Source of the DNA: Mycolicibacterium sp. P1-18
GTDB lineage: Bacteria; Actinomycetota; Actinomycetes; Mycobacteriales; Mycobacteriaceae
NCBI RefSeq assembly: GCF_008329535.1
Contig: NZ_NPKR01000004.1
Span: 124,001-188,000 of the forward strand
DNA: 64,000 nucleotides
Reading direction: 5' to 3'
This document shows positions 9,161-18,084 of this stretch, one piece after another (position 1 is the stretch's first letter; the number at the start of each line of letters is the position of its first letter). A model generated the notes under the pieces. That model made no database searches and was not told the origin of the DNA. It saw nothing but the letters and a program-made list of their open reading frames with translations. A program made the position numbers and the translations under genes.

Positions 9161-9640
9161 CTAGTGCAGGCCGGCGGGTCCTTCGTCGGGGGCGTCTCGT
9201 GACGTGAGCGCGTCGGTGAGCCGTCGCACCGCGTCACGCAGGTCGGCGGCCTCTCCTTCGGTCATGCCGGTGGAGGCGAAGAGTCGTTCGGGGATGCACT
9301 GGGCGCGACTCTCCAGGGTGCGGCCGCCGTCGGTGAGGGTGACCTCGACGATGCGTTCGTCGTCACGCGACCGCTCGCGGTGCACGAAACCGTTGGCCTC
9401 CAACCGCTTCAGGAGCGGGGAGAGCGTCCCGGAGTCCAGTTGGAGACGTTCACCGAGCTGGCCGACGGTGACGCGGCCCTCGCCCGTCGCGCTGGAGGCC
9501 TCCCACAGCACCAGCAGTACCAGGTACTGGGGGTAGGTGAGGTTCATCTCCGCGAGGACCGGCCGGTATGCCGCCGTCATCGCCCGTGACGCCGAGTAGA
9601 GGGCGAAGCACAGTTGCCGATCGAGGCTCAACACCGCCAT
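9161..9640 (-). CDS. ohrR: MarR-family organic peroxide sensor OhrR
   Basis: A 159-residue winged-helix repressor. The N-terminus DRQLCFALY contains the reactive peroxide-sensing cysteine (Cys11) in the OhrR position. The DNA-binding region carries LDSGTLSPLLKRLE. The start at 9640 is chosen because the upstream extension is Gly/Arg-rich antisense of imuB, and because the operator lies 15 nt before it. Oxidation of the cysteine would release the operator and induce ohr. Confidence 0.93.
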   Translation of the reverse strand: MAVLSLDRQLCFALYSASRAMTAAYRPVLAEMNLTYPQYLVLLVLWEASSATGEGRVTVGQLGERLQLDSGTLSPLLKRLEANGFVHRERSRDDERIVEVTLTDGGRTLESRAQCIPERLFASTGMTEGEAADLRDAVRRLTDALTSRDAPDEGPAGLH

Positions 9641-9655
9641 GCCTGAACCATAGTT

Positions 9656-9670
9656 CACAATTAAATTGTG
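9656..9670 (-). promoter_or_regulatory. OhrR operator
   Basis: CACAATTAAATTGTG is a perfect 7-bp inverted repeat around one base, 15 nt before ohrR. It differs only at the outer positions from the classic OhrR operator TACAATTAAATTGTA of Firmicutes. It also lies only 9 nt from the imuB stop codon at the 9679 end. Confidence 0.83.
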
Positions 9671-9678
9671 CACAATCG

Positions 9679-11277
9679 TTACTCGTAGACCCCCTCCAGA
9701 AACCATTGCCGCTGCCGGTAGCACAGCAGCATCGCCCGGTCGACGACGTCCCCTCGCCCACCCGGCTCCTCCACCAGCACCTGCACCCGTGCCGTCCGCC
9801 CCGCCTTCCCCGACTCCTGCGGGTCCCACCACCGTTCGTCGACCGGCCACGGCCCGGCCCACCACCTCAACCGTCCCGACTTGCGACCGTCCCCGGTCAG
9901 CCGCACCGGATCCGCCGAGAACAATCCCCGCCCCGTCACCCGGACCGGATTGCCCTCGGCGTCGAGCAGTTCCACCGGGTCGTCGAGCAGCACGGCCGGC
10001 GACGGTTCGGGGAGCTGCCCGGGCCAGGGCTGACCGGGATCGGCCCGGGGCACGGGTTCGTCGCCCAGCGGCGTGAAGGTGATGCGCTCGGCGGGCCCAC
10101 GACCGCCGCTGAGCACGGGTACCTGCACCGACTCCGGCCCCAGCAGCCCCTGGACGCGGACCAGCGCCCGCCGGGCCCGCAGCCGGTCGTCGTCACCGGA
10201 GGAACCCCACAGCGGCAGTTGCAACGCCGACGCCGACACCACCTCGACCGGCTGTAGCCGCAGGGTGACGATCGGACCACCGAGCCCCGCCGGGCTGCCC
10301 TCGCGGCGGCGGTTCAGCCAGCCGTCGAGCTGCCAGCGCACCCGGTCGGCTGTGGCGTCCTCGGTCAGCGGTTCGGCGCACCGCCAGACGCGGTGCATCT
10401 GCTCACCGTTGGCCGTGACCGCATGGATCGCCAACCGCGTACAGCCCACCCCCGCCGCCTCCAGGCTGCGATGCAGCTCGCCCGCCAGCGAGCGGCCGGC
10501 GAAGGCCGCGGCGTCGACCCGGTCGACCGGTGGATCACAGTCCATGACGGCGTCGAGCTCCGGTGGCGTGTCCCGTCCCGACGGTCCCCGCATCGACTCC
10601 CCGCGGGCGAACCGGTGGGCGGCGATCGCGTCGGCCCCGAACCGGGAGGCCACGTCGGTACGCGACAGCTCGGCGAACTTTCCGATGCTGCGAATTCCCA
10701 TGCGCCACAACAAGTCGGCCAAGTCGTCCCGCCCCGGTGCCGACAGGCTGGGCTCGGTGGCCAGCTGCCGGATCGACAGGGCGGCCAGGAAGGCCGCGTC
10801 CCCACCGGGTTCGACGATGCACCCGGCGCGCGCGGCGAACACGGCCGTGGCCAACTGGTCGGCGATGCCCACCTGGCATTCCGCCCCTGCCGCGGCGACT
10901 GCGTCGACGAGCCGCTCCGAGGCCGCCTGCTCCGAGCCGAAGTAGCGGGCCGCGCCCCGCACCGACAACACCAGCAGGCCCGGCCGCAGCACCTCCGCGC
11001 GGGGCACCACCTCGTCGACGGCCGCCGTCACGCCCTCGAAGTGCCTGGCGTCGCGGCTGGGATCGGCGGTGACCACGTGGACGCTGGGGCAGCGCGCTTG
11101 GGCCTCCCGGCGACGCAGTCCCCTGCGCACCCCGGCCGCGCGAGCCGACGCCGAGCACGCCACGACGCGATTGGCCAGGGTGACCACGACGGGATCGGTC
11201 GCCGGCAGGCCCGTCGCGGCAGCCGCCGCCACCGCGGGCCAGTCCATGCACCAGATGGCCAGTACTCGGCCCGGCAC
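9679..11277 (-). CDS. imuB: ImuB, catalytically inactive Y-family polymerase-like clamp adaptor
   Basis: A 532-residue protein with Y-family fold similarity. The metal-binding Asp of the first motif is missing: the N-terminus reads AIWCMDWP (7-14) and the later SxDE motif is replaced by LSVRGAARYFG. A sliding-clamp motif QLPLW is at 353-357. ImuB links DnaE2 to the beta clamp and to ImuA'. GTG start at 11277, one base after the imuA' stop. The coding C-terminus contains Trp-rich RWWAG/RQWFLEG. In mycobacteria ImuB is damage-induced and required for DnaE2-dependent mutagenesis. Confidence 0.94.
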   Translation of the reverse strand: MPGRVLAIWCMDWPAVAAAAATGLPATDPVVVTLANRVVACSASARAAGVRRGLRRREAQARCPSVHVVTADPSRDARHFEGVTAAVDEVVPRAEVLRPGLLVLSVRGAARYFGSEQAASERLVDAVAAAGAECQVGIADQLATAVFAARAGCIVEPGGDAAFLAALSIRQLATEPSLSAPGRDDLADLLWRMGIRSIGKFAELSRTDVASRFGADAIAAHRFARGESMRGPSGRDTPPELDAVMDCDPPVDRVDAAAFAGRSLAGELHRSLEAAGVGCTRLAIHAVTANGEQMHRVWRCAEPLTEDATADRVRWQLDGWLNRRREGSPAGLGGPIVTLRLQPVEVVSASALQLPLWGSSGDDDRLRARRALVRVQGLLGPESVQVPVLSGGRGPAERITFTPLGDEPVPRADPGQPWPGQLPEPSPAVLLDDPVELLDAEGNPVRVTGRGLFSADPVRLTGDGRKSGRLRWWAGPWPVDERWWDPQESGKAGRTARVQVLVEEPGGRGDVVDRAMLLCYRQRQWFLEGVYE

Positions 11278-11278
11278 G

Positions 11279-11974
11279 TCATCCGCCCACTACTCGGGCG
11301 AGACCGACGGAGCGACCGGAGGCCCTGGTCGCCAACCGCACCCGGCTTATCCGTCCGCATCCCGGGGTGGGGGCACCGGCGCCGGCACCCGTCACCTCGA
11401 AGCCGGAGACCCTCGACTCCAGCCGCGCCGAGGCTCCGTGCCAGTCGCCGTCGACGACCAGCAGGGTGCAACCCTTCTGCCGCGCCCTCGCCGTCACGGC
11501 CCGCGCCCTGGTCGGCGAGACCGCCCGTCCGCCCAGACCGAGCACCACCAGATCGAGTCCGTCCATCAGTACCGCGGCCACCTCCACCGGATCGGCCCCG
11601 GGGTCGGGGATCACCGCGAGCCGACTCAAGTCGGCACCCATTTCGACGGCGGCGAGCAGGCCCACGTCCGGCTGACCCACGATCGCCGCATGCCCACCCG
11701 ACGCCGTCACCGCAGCCACCAGGCGAAGCGACAGCGACCGGGCCCCGGACAGCACCGCGACCGAGCCCCGCGGCAACGAGTCGGGGAGCAGTTCGGACAG
11801 CGATTCGGGCATCGGCAGCAAATTTTCCGAGGCCGGAATCGAGGCGCGGGACGGCATGGATCCGCGGTGCGTCGAACCCGCCGTGGGCGACGTCTTGCCG
11901 GAGACCTCGGCCATCTTGCGCCGCAGGTGTTCTACCTGTTCAGCACGGCTTTTCGCGGATCCAGTCACATCCAT
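11279..11974 (-). CDS. imuA': ImuA' mutasome protein
   Basis: A 231-residue RecA-fold-like protein without a recognisable Walker A motif (the equivalent loop reads [13 protein letters not shown]). It is the first gene of the imuA'-imuB operon. The ATG at 11974 (MDVTGSAKS) is chosen because in-frame starts further upstream (to 12055) would place the SOS box inside the gene; a GTG a few codons upstream remains possible. In mycobacteria ImuA' supports ImuB and DnaE2 and is reported to bind RecA/ImuB. Confidence 0.89.
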   Translation of the reverse strand: MDVTGSAKSRAEQVEHLRRKMAEVSGKTSPTAGSTHRGSMPSRASIPASENLLPMPESLSELLPDSLPRGSVAVLSGARSLSLRLVAAVTASGGHAAIVGQPDVGLLAAVEMGADLSRLAVIPDPGADPVEVAAVLMDGLDLVVLGLGGRAVSPTRARAVTARARQKGCTLLVVDGDWHGASARLESRVSGFEVTGAGAGAPTPGCGRISRVRLATRASGRSVGLARVVGG

Positions 11975-12023
11975 CACGACTGCCACGAGAACACCTTCCG
12001 CACCATCCGACTCGTTCCCTCGT

Positions 12024-12039
12024 TCGAAAATATGTTCGA
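12024..12039 (-). promoter_or_regulatory. LexA (SOS) box of imuA'-imuB
   Basis: TCGAAAATATGTTCGA differs at one defined position from the SOS consensus TCGAAC-N4-GTTCGA. It lies 50 nt before the chosen imuA' start, the usual place for a LexA operator. Confidence 0.88.
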
Positions 12040-12279
12040 TTGAACGAGTAAACACTCACCCTCTGACACCGTCAAGCGGGTCGAGCCCGCCGGGAGGACC
12101 CTCTACGCCTCCAGTGAAATACCCGAGTGGTAGTTCCCGTGGTCAGCTAGAGTTTTGTCACCGGAACCCGCTTCGGGATGGGACTGGTGCGCGCGTCCAG
12201 CACCAGGGACCGTGCGGAATCGCTCGCGATTCGCCGAAGGACACGCGTTGGCAATTCGGGGATCAGTAAGGACAGCATC

Positions 12280-12546
12280 ATGAGGTCACATCGCCTGGCT
12301 CGCCGCGTCGCGGCCTACGCAGGAGGAGCCGCCGTCGTCGCGATGGTCGGCCTGACCGCAGCATGCGGCGGCAGTTCGGACAAGGCCCCCGACACCACGC
12401 CCACCACGACCACCGCGCCGTCGTCGTCGTCGTCGGCCCCCTCGGTGACACCCACCGAGAAGTCCATCAACCCCACGGGCGGCAACCTCTTCACGCCCCC
12501 GGTCAAGGCGCCACCCGCGCCGACCGCGATTCCCGGCGACAACTGA
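12280..12546 (+). CDS. Small secreted lipoprotein, function unknown
   Basis: An 88-residue protein with basic N-terminus (RSHRLARR), a hydrophobic stretch and a lipobox LTAAC (Cys29) followed by GGSSDK. The mature part is low complexity, rich in Thr, Ser and Pro, ending with Pro-rich PPVKAPPAPT. GTAAGGAC lies just before ATG 12280. No enzymatic domain is visible. It precedes the sedolisin operon by 46 nt and could be co-expressed with it. Such short Pro/Thr-rich lipoproteins occur widely in mycobacteria. Confidence 0.75.
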   Translation: MRSHRLARRVAAYAGGAAVVAMVGLTAACGGSSDKAPDTTPTTTTAPSSSSSAPSVTPTEKSINPTGGNLFTPPVKAPPAPTAIPGDN

Positions 12547-12592
12547 CATCCCCTCGGTTCGCGAATCCGTCGCGGGACGACCTCACGACACC

Positions 12593-14230
12593 ATGGCGTC
12601 ACCTACCGTGACAGCACCACGGACCAGACGCTCGAACGCCTGGCCGTGGCTGCTGCCCGTCATCATGCTGGCCGTTCTGGCGCTCGCCTCCGATCTGCGA
12701 ATCACCCCGGGCGCCGACCGGTCCAACGTGATCGACGGACCCTTCGCCTCACTGCTGGCCGCGTCGACCGATCTGGGACCGGCCCGCGGCAACCACGTCC
12801 AACTCACCGCGATGCTGAACGACGACCGTCGCCCCGCCGGACTGATCGACTGGGCGGGCCGGCACGGCCTCTCGGTGCAATGGCGACCCCGTGACGGCTG
12901 GGCCGTGGTGGCGGGCCCACCTGACCACGTCGCAGCGGCGTTCGCCGTCGAGGTCCACGACTACCGCGGTCAGCGCGGTCAGGAGTTCTACGCCTCACCG
13001 CAGCAGCCGGAGGTGCCCTCGCCACTACGGGGCGAAGTGCAGCAGCTGGGCCGAATCCTCAGTTACACACCGCATCACGAGTCGCGGCCCGACATCCTTC
13101 CGCTCGACGTCCCCGACCGCGGACTGACGCCCACCGCCCTGCTCAACACCTACAACGCGGCCGGCCTGGCGCGCAGTGGCTTCACCGGCAAGGGCACCAC
13201 GATCGTGATCTTCGCGTTCAACGGCTTCGCCCAGTCCGATCTCGACACGTTCTCCACCCAGAACGGATTGCCGAAGTTCACCCCCACCGTCGTCGGCGAC
13301 CAACTCAACGAGCCGTACGGCGAGACCACGATGGATCTCGAAGTCGCGCATGCGATTGCGCCCGACGCCAAGATGGTCGTGGTCAACGCCCGACCGACGG
13401 TCCAGGGCGACGGCGCCTTCCAGAAGATCGGGCAGATGCTCGAGGACACCAATGCGCGGTTCCCCGGCGCCATTTGGAGTCTCTCGATCGGCTGGGGCTG
13501 CGACAAGCTGCTCACCGCAGCGGATTTGGAGCCGGTCCGCTCCGCGCTCGCCGACGCGCACGAGAGCGGCACCACGGCGTTCAACGCCAGCGGCGACCTC
13601 GCCGGCCTCGAGTGCAAGGGCGGCGACGACTGGGACTCCCCGCCCGGACCGGCCGACGTCGGGCTGGATTCCATTGCCTCCCTTCCCGAGATGACCAGCG
13701 TCGGCGGCACCACGTTGTCCACCGACGCGCAGGGCAGGTGGCTCGCCGAGCAGGCCTGGTTCGACGTCCCGCTCTCCCAGGGCACCGGCGGCGGCACGTC
13801 GACGCTCTTCGACCGCCCGCCGTGGCAGCAGGTCGCCTCGGGTCAGATTCCCGCCGACCGCAACACGGGCAAGCGGCTGACCCCGGACATCTCCGCCGTC
13901 GCCGACCCGTTCACCGGGGTGAAGATCGTGCTCAACGGCGACAACGTCGTCGGCGGCGGAACCTCGCAGTCGGCGCCCATCTGGGCGGGCCTGACCGCGG
14001 TGATGACCCAGTTCCTGAAGGAGAACGGCGGCCGGGAGATCGGCGACATCAACCCCCTGCTCTACCGCATCGCCCAGGGCGCGCCACTGCCCGCCTTCCG
14101 CGACGTGACGTTGGGCGGCAACGCCGTCGACACCGCCGGACCCGGTTACGACCTCGTCAGCGGGCTCGGAACCCCCGACGTCGACAACCTGGCCCGCAAC
14201 CTGCTGACCATTCAGAGGATTACGCAATGA
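12593..14230 (+). CDS. Membrane-anchored sedolisin-type (S53) serine-carboxyl peptidase
   Basis: A 545-residue protein. An N-terminal membrane segment is near 18-33, then a prodomain to about 165, then the S53 catalytic domain. The catalytic residues are visible: Glu244 and Asp248 in GETTMDLE, Asp335 in NASGDLAG and Ser458 in GGGTSQSAP. The C-terminal calcium-site region (DLVSGLGTPD) is present. Sedolisins are acid-active, pepstatin-insensitive endopeptidases, usually secreted and autoprocessed; this one should face the cell envelope. It overlaps the next gene by 4 nt (ATGA). Target proteins unknown. Confidence 0.9.
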   Translation: MASPTVTAPRTRRSNAWPWLLPVIMLAVLALASDLRITPGADRSNVIDGPFASLLAASTDLGPARGNHVQLTAMLNDDRRPAGLIDWAGRHGLSVQWRPRDGWAVVAGPPDHVAAAFAVEVHDYRGQRGQEFYASPQQPEVPSPLRGEVQQLGRILSYTPHHESRPDILPLDVPDRGLTPTALLNTYNAAGLARSGFTGKGTTIVIFAFNGFAQSDLDTFSTQNGLPKFTPTVVGDQLNEPYGETTMDLEVAHAIAPDAKMVVVNARPTVQGDGAFQKIGQMLEDTNARFPGAIWSLSIGWGCDKLLTAADLEPVRSALADAHESGTTAFNASGDLAGLECKGGDDWDSPPGPADVGLDSIASLPEMTSVGGTTLSTDAQGRWLAEQAWFDVPLSQGTGGGTSTLFDRPPWQQVASGQIPADRNTGKRLTPDISAVADPFTGVKIVLNGDNVVGGGTSQSAPIWAGLTAVMTQFLKENGGREIGDINPLLYRIAQGAPLPAFRDVTLGGNAVDTAGPGYDLVSGLGTPDVDNLARNLLTIQRITQ

Positions 14231-15456
14231 GCACCCAACCCGACACGGACGACCCCACCCCGGGCATGGTCGAGTGCCGGGTCTGCAAGACCGAGGTGCC
14301 CGAGGGCGAGTACTGCGGCCTGTGCGGCATCCCCCTCAGCGAGCACCGCTCCGACGGCCCCGGATGGTTGCGCGCCAAGGCCTACAGCGCGTCCCCGGGA
14401 GAGCACCTCTTCCGGCCCAACATCGTCAGCTCGCTGTTCCCCCACCTGTCCCCTGGCTCACGCATGCCGTTCCTCGTCGGCCTCCTGGTGATCCTGGCCG
14501 CCCTGGTGGCCACCAGCGTGTTTCGGCTGCCGGCGGCGCTGATCACCGTCGCCGCACTGGGTTTGCCCCTGCTGTTCCTGATCTACCTGCAGGAGTCCGA
14601 CGTCTACGACGACGTCCCCACCGGAACCCTGGTCGCCACGGCGGGGCTGGGCATCGGACTCGGTGTCGGCTGGGTGCTCCTGACGGGCGCCGTCGTCGCA
14701 CAGGCCTACGACGTGGGACTGGGGATGGGCATCGCCGGATCCCGCATCCTGCGTGACGGACTGGGCGTCCCCATCGGCGGGGTGGTCCTGATGCTCGTCC
14801 CCGCCCTGGTGGTGAGATTCGTGCGGCCCGGTCAGCGAGAAGCGCTCGACGGCTTCGCCATTGGCGCACTCGGCGCCCTGATGTTCACCGCCGCGGCCCA
14901 GATGACCCGGCTGTCACCGCAATTCGCGGGCGGCATGATTGCCCGGTCGCGGCCGATGAACGGTCTGATCGTCGAAGCCGGCATCCGTGGCGTCGCGGTT
15001 CCACTGACCGCGGCCGCCGTCGGCGGTCTGATCGGCACGGCGCTCTGGTTCACCCGCCCGGAGAACAAGAAGCACCAGCACCGCAACTACGTCCGCCTCG
15101 CCGTGGCCGTCTTCGCGCTCGTGGTCCTGGTGCTCTACGCCGGCCTCGGCCTCGTCGACGTGGCGAGGATGCCTCAGCTGTTGCAACTCGCCCTACATCT
15201 CGGCGTGACGGCGGTGGCGTTGCTCGCGTTGCGGGTGGGCCTCCATCTGGCGTTGCTGCACGAGGCCCACGACGAAATCCTCTCCGACCAGCCCCTGCTG
15301 TGCCCGCACTGCGGCCACGTCGTGCCCGACATGGCGTTCTGCGTGGCCTGCGGAGCGGCCACCCGCGCGTCGTCCCGGTCATCGCGGTTGGCCCGGCGTG
15401 AGATCCGGCCTACCCGGGTCGAGGCCGACCCCGAGCCGCGGGCGGACGACGCGTGA
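14227..15456 (+). CDS. Polytopic membrane protein with two terminal zinc ribbons
   Basis: A 409-residue protein. Cys pairs at 17/20 and 30/33 form an N-terminal zinc ribbon; CPHC...CVAC (359-375) forms a second one at the C-terminus. Between them are about eight hydrophobic segments. The central motif IYLQESDVYDD and the DGFAIGALG block faintly recall the PrsW intramembrane protease fold, but I do not see its conserved EExxK pair; this is a weak suggestion only. It is translationally coupled to the sedolisin gene (ATGA) and to the next gene (GTGA), implying a joint job at the envelope. Confidence 0.8.
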   Translation: MSTQPDTDDPTPGMVECRVCKTEVPEGEYCGLCGIPLSEHRSDGPGWLRAKAYSASPGEHLFRPNIVSSLFPHLSPGSRMPFLVGLLVILAALVATSVFRLPAALITVAALGLPLLFLIYLQESDVYDDVPTGTLVATAGLGIGLGVGWVLLTGAVVAQAYDVGLGMGIAGSRILRDGLGVPIGGVVLMLVPALVVRFVRPGQREALDGFAIGALGALMFTAAAQMTRLSPQFAGGMIARSRPMNGLIVEAGIRGVAVPLTAAAVGGLIGTALWFTRPENKKHQHRNYVRLAVAVFALVVLVLYAGLGLVDVARMPQLLQLALHLGVTAVALLALRVGLHLALLHEAHDEILSDQPLLCPHCGHVVPDMAFCVACGAATRASSRSSRLARREIRPTRVEADPEPRADDA

Positions 15457-16172
15457 CGACGATCGTCCAGGGCTATTCGACGCACGCGGGCACCTACACC
15501 GCGCCGACCCTGCGCAAGACCTCCCACCGCCGGCTGCTCGTCGTCTGGGTGGCGGCCATCGGCTTGGTCGCCGCCGGCCTCGTCGTCATGTCGGGTGCGA
15601 TCGAGAAGCCGTCGGCCCGGTACGTGTGTCCGCCCGACTGCGGGCGACCGCCGCTCGGACTGCCGGTGACGATCAATCCCCGCTTCACCGCGCCCGACGG
15701 GGCGTTCTCGGTCGCCTATCCCGCGGAGGGCACGGCCTACAACGTCACGATGGGCGATCAGGGCGTCACCGCCGACCTGCTGGCCGGCGACGGTGGCACC
15801 ATGCGGTTGTTCAGCGAGCCTGCGGGCGGCCGCACCCCGAAGCAGATCGCCGACACACTCGTCAAGGCCACCTTTCCCGACACGAAGATGGCCTACGAGA
15901 TCCCCAACGCGATGGTCGGCTACCAGCCGGGCTACGGCCTGGTCGCCGACTGCTGGCCGCAGGGTTCCAACGCGAGCTACAGCCGCATGCGGTTGGTCGT
16001 CATGGTGGCGGTGAAGAACGATCTCGCCCTGGTGGCCGGGGCCGTGGGGCCGTATCACGCGTTCGGTCCCGACTTCGGCTCCGGAAAGCCGTCGGCGGCC
16101 AACCTGCAAATCGCCCTTGACATGGGCAAATACGTCAACAGCTTCCTCTGGCGCGGCGACCCGCTGCGCTGA
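15453..16172 (+). CDS. Single-pass membrane-anchored protein, function unknown
   Basis: A 239-residue protein with a short cytoplasmic N-terminus, a membrane segment near 28-47, and an extracytoplasmic remainder. CPPDC at about 59-63 and a later Cys in DCWPQG could form disulfides. GTG start at 15453 overlaps the preceding stop by 4 nt. I do not recognise a domain. Its position as third gene of the sedolisin operon suggests a substrate, inhibitor or partner of the protease/membrane protein pair, by inference only. Confidence 0.75.
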   Translation: MTTIVQGYSTHAGTYTAPTLRKTSHRRLLVVWVAAIGLVAAGLVVMSGAIEKPSARYVCPPDCGRPPLGLPVTINPRFTAPDGAFSVAYPAEGTAYNVTMGDQGVTADLLAGDGGTMRLFSEPAGGRTPKQIADTLVKATFPDTKMAYEIPNAMVGYQPGYGLVADCWPQGSNASYSRMRLVVMVAVKNDLALVAGAVGPYHAFGPDFGSGKPSAANLQIALDMGKYVNSFLWRGDPLR

Positions 16173-16217
16173 CCCCGCCGCCACGCCCTCCTGTGGGCTG
16201 AATCTCCCACGGCCAAA

Positions 16218-16241
16218 TGGTGACATTGACAAATGTCACCA
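16218..16241 (+). promoter_or_regulatory. Operator-like dyad overlapping the promoter of the oxidative cluster
   Basis: TGGTGACAT and ATGTCACCA form a perfect 9-bp inverted repeat with a 6-nt centre. A TTGACA (-35-like, 16226-16231) lies inside it, and a TGTACT (-10-like) follows at 16250-16255 with 18-bp spacing. It is 20 nt upstream of the first hydrolase start, so a repressor bound here would block the promoter. The regulator is not identified from this evidence. Confidence 0.7.
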
Positions 16242-16261
16242 ATCGCTGTTGTACTTCGAGC

Positions 16262-17242
16262 GTGACGACCGACACGATGCCCGCACGGGGCTCCAAGCGA
16301 TCCCGGGCCGCCGCCACGGTCAGTGGCCTGACCCTGCGGCAGATCAGCGCGGTGCTGCCGCCCGAACGGGCCTGGGGGTTGTGGGCGTCCCGCCGGATCG
16401 TCGAGCGGATCATGGACTCCTTCGGGCCCTCCCTGGCGGGCACCGAGGTCGAGGCGGTCGACGTCCGCCTGGACGACGGCCGTCGCGTGGTCGGCGAATG
16501 GGTGCGGGGAGCCGGGGTCACCACGACCGACCAGTGCATCTACTTCCTGCACGGCAGCGGCTTCGCCCTGTGCTCACCCCGCACGCACCGCAGGCTGACG
16601 GCCTGGCTGTCGCGCCTGACCGGGCTGCCCGTGTTCTGCCTCGACTACCGACTGGCCCCGCGCCACCGCTTTCCCGCCGCCGCGGTCGACGCCCGATCCG
16701 GCTGGGACTGGCTCTGCACGGTGGAGCACTTCGCTCCCGACCGGATCGTCGTCGCGGGCGACTCGGCGGGCGGACACCTCGCCGTCGACCTGCTCCTGCA
16801 GCCCGACGTGGCCCATCCCGCCGGCCTCGCCCTGTTCTCGCCGCTGCTCGACTTGACGTTCGGGCTGGCGCGGACCCGGGAGGAGCTGCGCCGGGACCCC
16901 GCGATCCGCGCCGCCGACGCCGCGAAGCTGATCGGATTGTATTGCGGGGGAACGGACCTCACGCATCCTCGGCTCACCCTCGACGTCGCGGGCGGCCGAC
17001 GGATGCCGCCGACCCTGGTCCAGGCCGGCGGGGGCGAGATGCTGGTCGCCGACTCCCGCCGACTGGCCGCCGACATCATCGCGGCCGGCGGTGCCTGCGA
17101 GTTGCAGGTGTGGCCGGATCAGGTGCACGTCTTCCAGGCACTGCCGAGGCTCACCCCGGAGGCCGCACCGGCGATGCGGGAGGTGGCGACGTTCATCGGA
17201 GAGTCGTTGCGGAGCAGGGCGATCGACCAGGCGGCCGGGTGA
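16262..17242 (+). CDS. Alpha/beta hydrolase, hormone-sensitive lipase family
   Basis: A 326-residue esterase/lipase. The oxyanion motif HGSGF is at 97-101 (HGGGF in most relatives, so Ser replaces a Gly), and the nucleophile elbow GDSAGG is at 166-171 with Ser168. The acid/His pair is in the C-terminal third (WPDQVHVF). GTG at 16262 is chosen; ATG at 16277 is an alternative. It is the first gene behind the dyad promoter and overlaps the next start by 1 nt. Reminiscent of LipR next to a monooxygenase, but the full operon differs. Confidence 0.85.
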   Translation: MTTDTMPARGSKRSRAAATVSGLTLRQISAVLPPERAWGLWASRRIVERIMDSFGPSLAGTEVEAVDVRLDDGRRVVGEWVRGAGVTTTDQCIYFLHGSGFALCSPRTHRRLTAWLSRLTGLPVFCLDYRLAPRHRFPAAAVDARSGWDWLCTVEHFAPDRIVVAGDSAGGHLAVDLLLQPDVAHPAGLALFSPLLDLTFGLARTREELRRDPAIRAADAAKLIGLYCGGTDLTHPRLTLDVAGGRRMPPTLVQAGGGEMLVADSRRLAADIIAAGGACELQVWPDQVHVFQALPRLTPEAAPAMREVATFIGESLRSRAIDQAAG

Positions 17243-18075
17243 TGAGCCTCTTCGGCTCCTCCCCCAAGCGCAGCCACGGCGCCGCGGCCGTCATCACCGG
17301 CGCGGGCAGTGGCATCGGCGCCGCGTTCGCCGTCGAACTCGCCAAGCGTGGTGGTCGGATCGTGTGCAGCGACGTCGACGAGGGGTCGTCGCAGGCCACG
17401 GCCGACGCCATCGTCGCCGCGGGCGGTCAGGCCACCTCCGTGCGCTGCGACGTCTCCCGACTCGAGGACGTCCAAGCGCTGGCCGAGGCGGCGCAGTCGT
17501 GGTTCGGTGGTCCGCCGTCGCTGGTGGTCAACAACGCGGGCGTCGGCGCGGGCGGAGCCGTCATCGGCGAGGTCGAGATGAGCGACTGGAACTGGGTTCT
17601 CGGCATCAACCTGTGGGGACCGATCCACGGCTGCCAGGTGTTCACCCCGATTCTGCGCGAGGCGGGCCGGCCCGGTGGGATCGTCAACGTCGCGTCGGCC
17701 GCGGCGTTCGGCGCAGCCCCCGGCATGGCGGCCTACAACGTCAGCAAGGCCGGCGTGCTCTCACTGTCGGAGACCCTGGCCGCGGAGCTTTCCGGCACCG
17801 GCGTCAACGTGACCGTGCTGTGCCCGACGTTCGTCAAGACCAACATCGTGAAGGCCGGCCGCATCTCGGCGCAGTCGACGCAACTGGCCGACAAGCTGAT
17901 GCGCTGGACCGGCTTCTCCCCCGAGCGCGTCGCACGGACGTGCCTGGACACCAACGACCGCGGCGGGCTCTATTGCATGCCGCAGCCCGATGCCCGAATT
18001 GGCTGGGGCATCAAGAGATTCACCCCGACGGTGTACACCCGCGCCGTCGGGCTGACCAATCGCGCGACCACTTAG
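17242..18075 (+). CDS. Short-chain dehydrogenase/reductase
   Basis: A 277-residue classical SDR: TGAGSGIG at 19-26, NNAG at 97-100, catalytic Ser152, Tyr165 and Lys169. The start overlaps the preceding stop (TGATG). The C-terminal segment is longer than in typical SDRs and ends TNRATT. In the company of a Baeyer-Villiger-type monooxygenase and a hydrolase it plausibly forms or removes the ketone of the pathway. Confidence 0.87.
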   Translation: MSLFGSSPKRSHGAAAVITGAGSGIGAAFAVELAKRGGRIVCSDVDEGSSQATADAIVAAGGQATSVRCDVSRLEDVQALAEAAQSWFGGPPSLVVNNAGVGAGGAVIGEVEMSDWNWVLGINLWGPIHGCQVFTPILREAGRPGGIVNVASAAAFGAAPGMAAYNVSKAGVLSLSETLAAELSGTGVNVTVLCPTFVKTNIVKAGRISAQSTQLADKLMRWTGFSPERVARTCLDTNDRGGLYCMPQPDARIGWGIKRFTPTVYTRAVGLTNRATT

Positions 18076-18084
18076 GAGACGACC

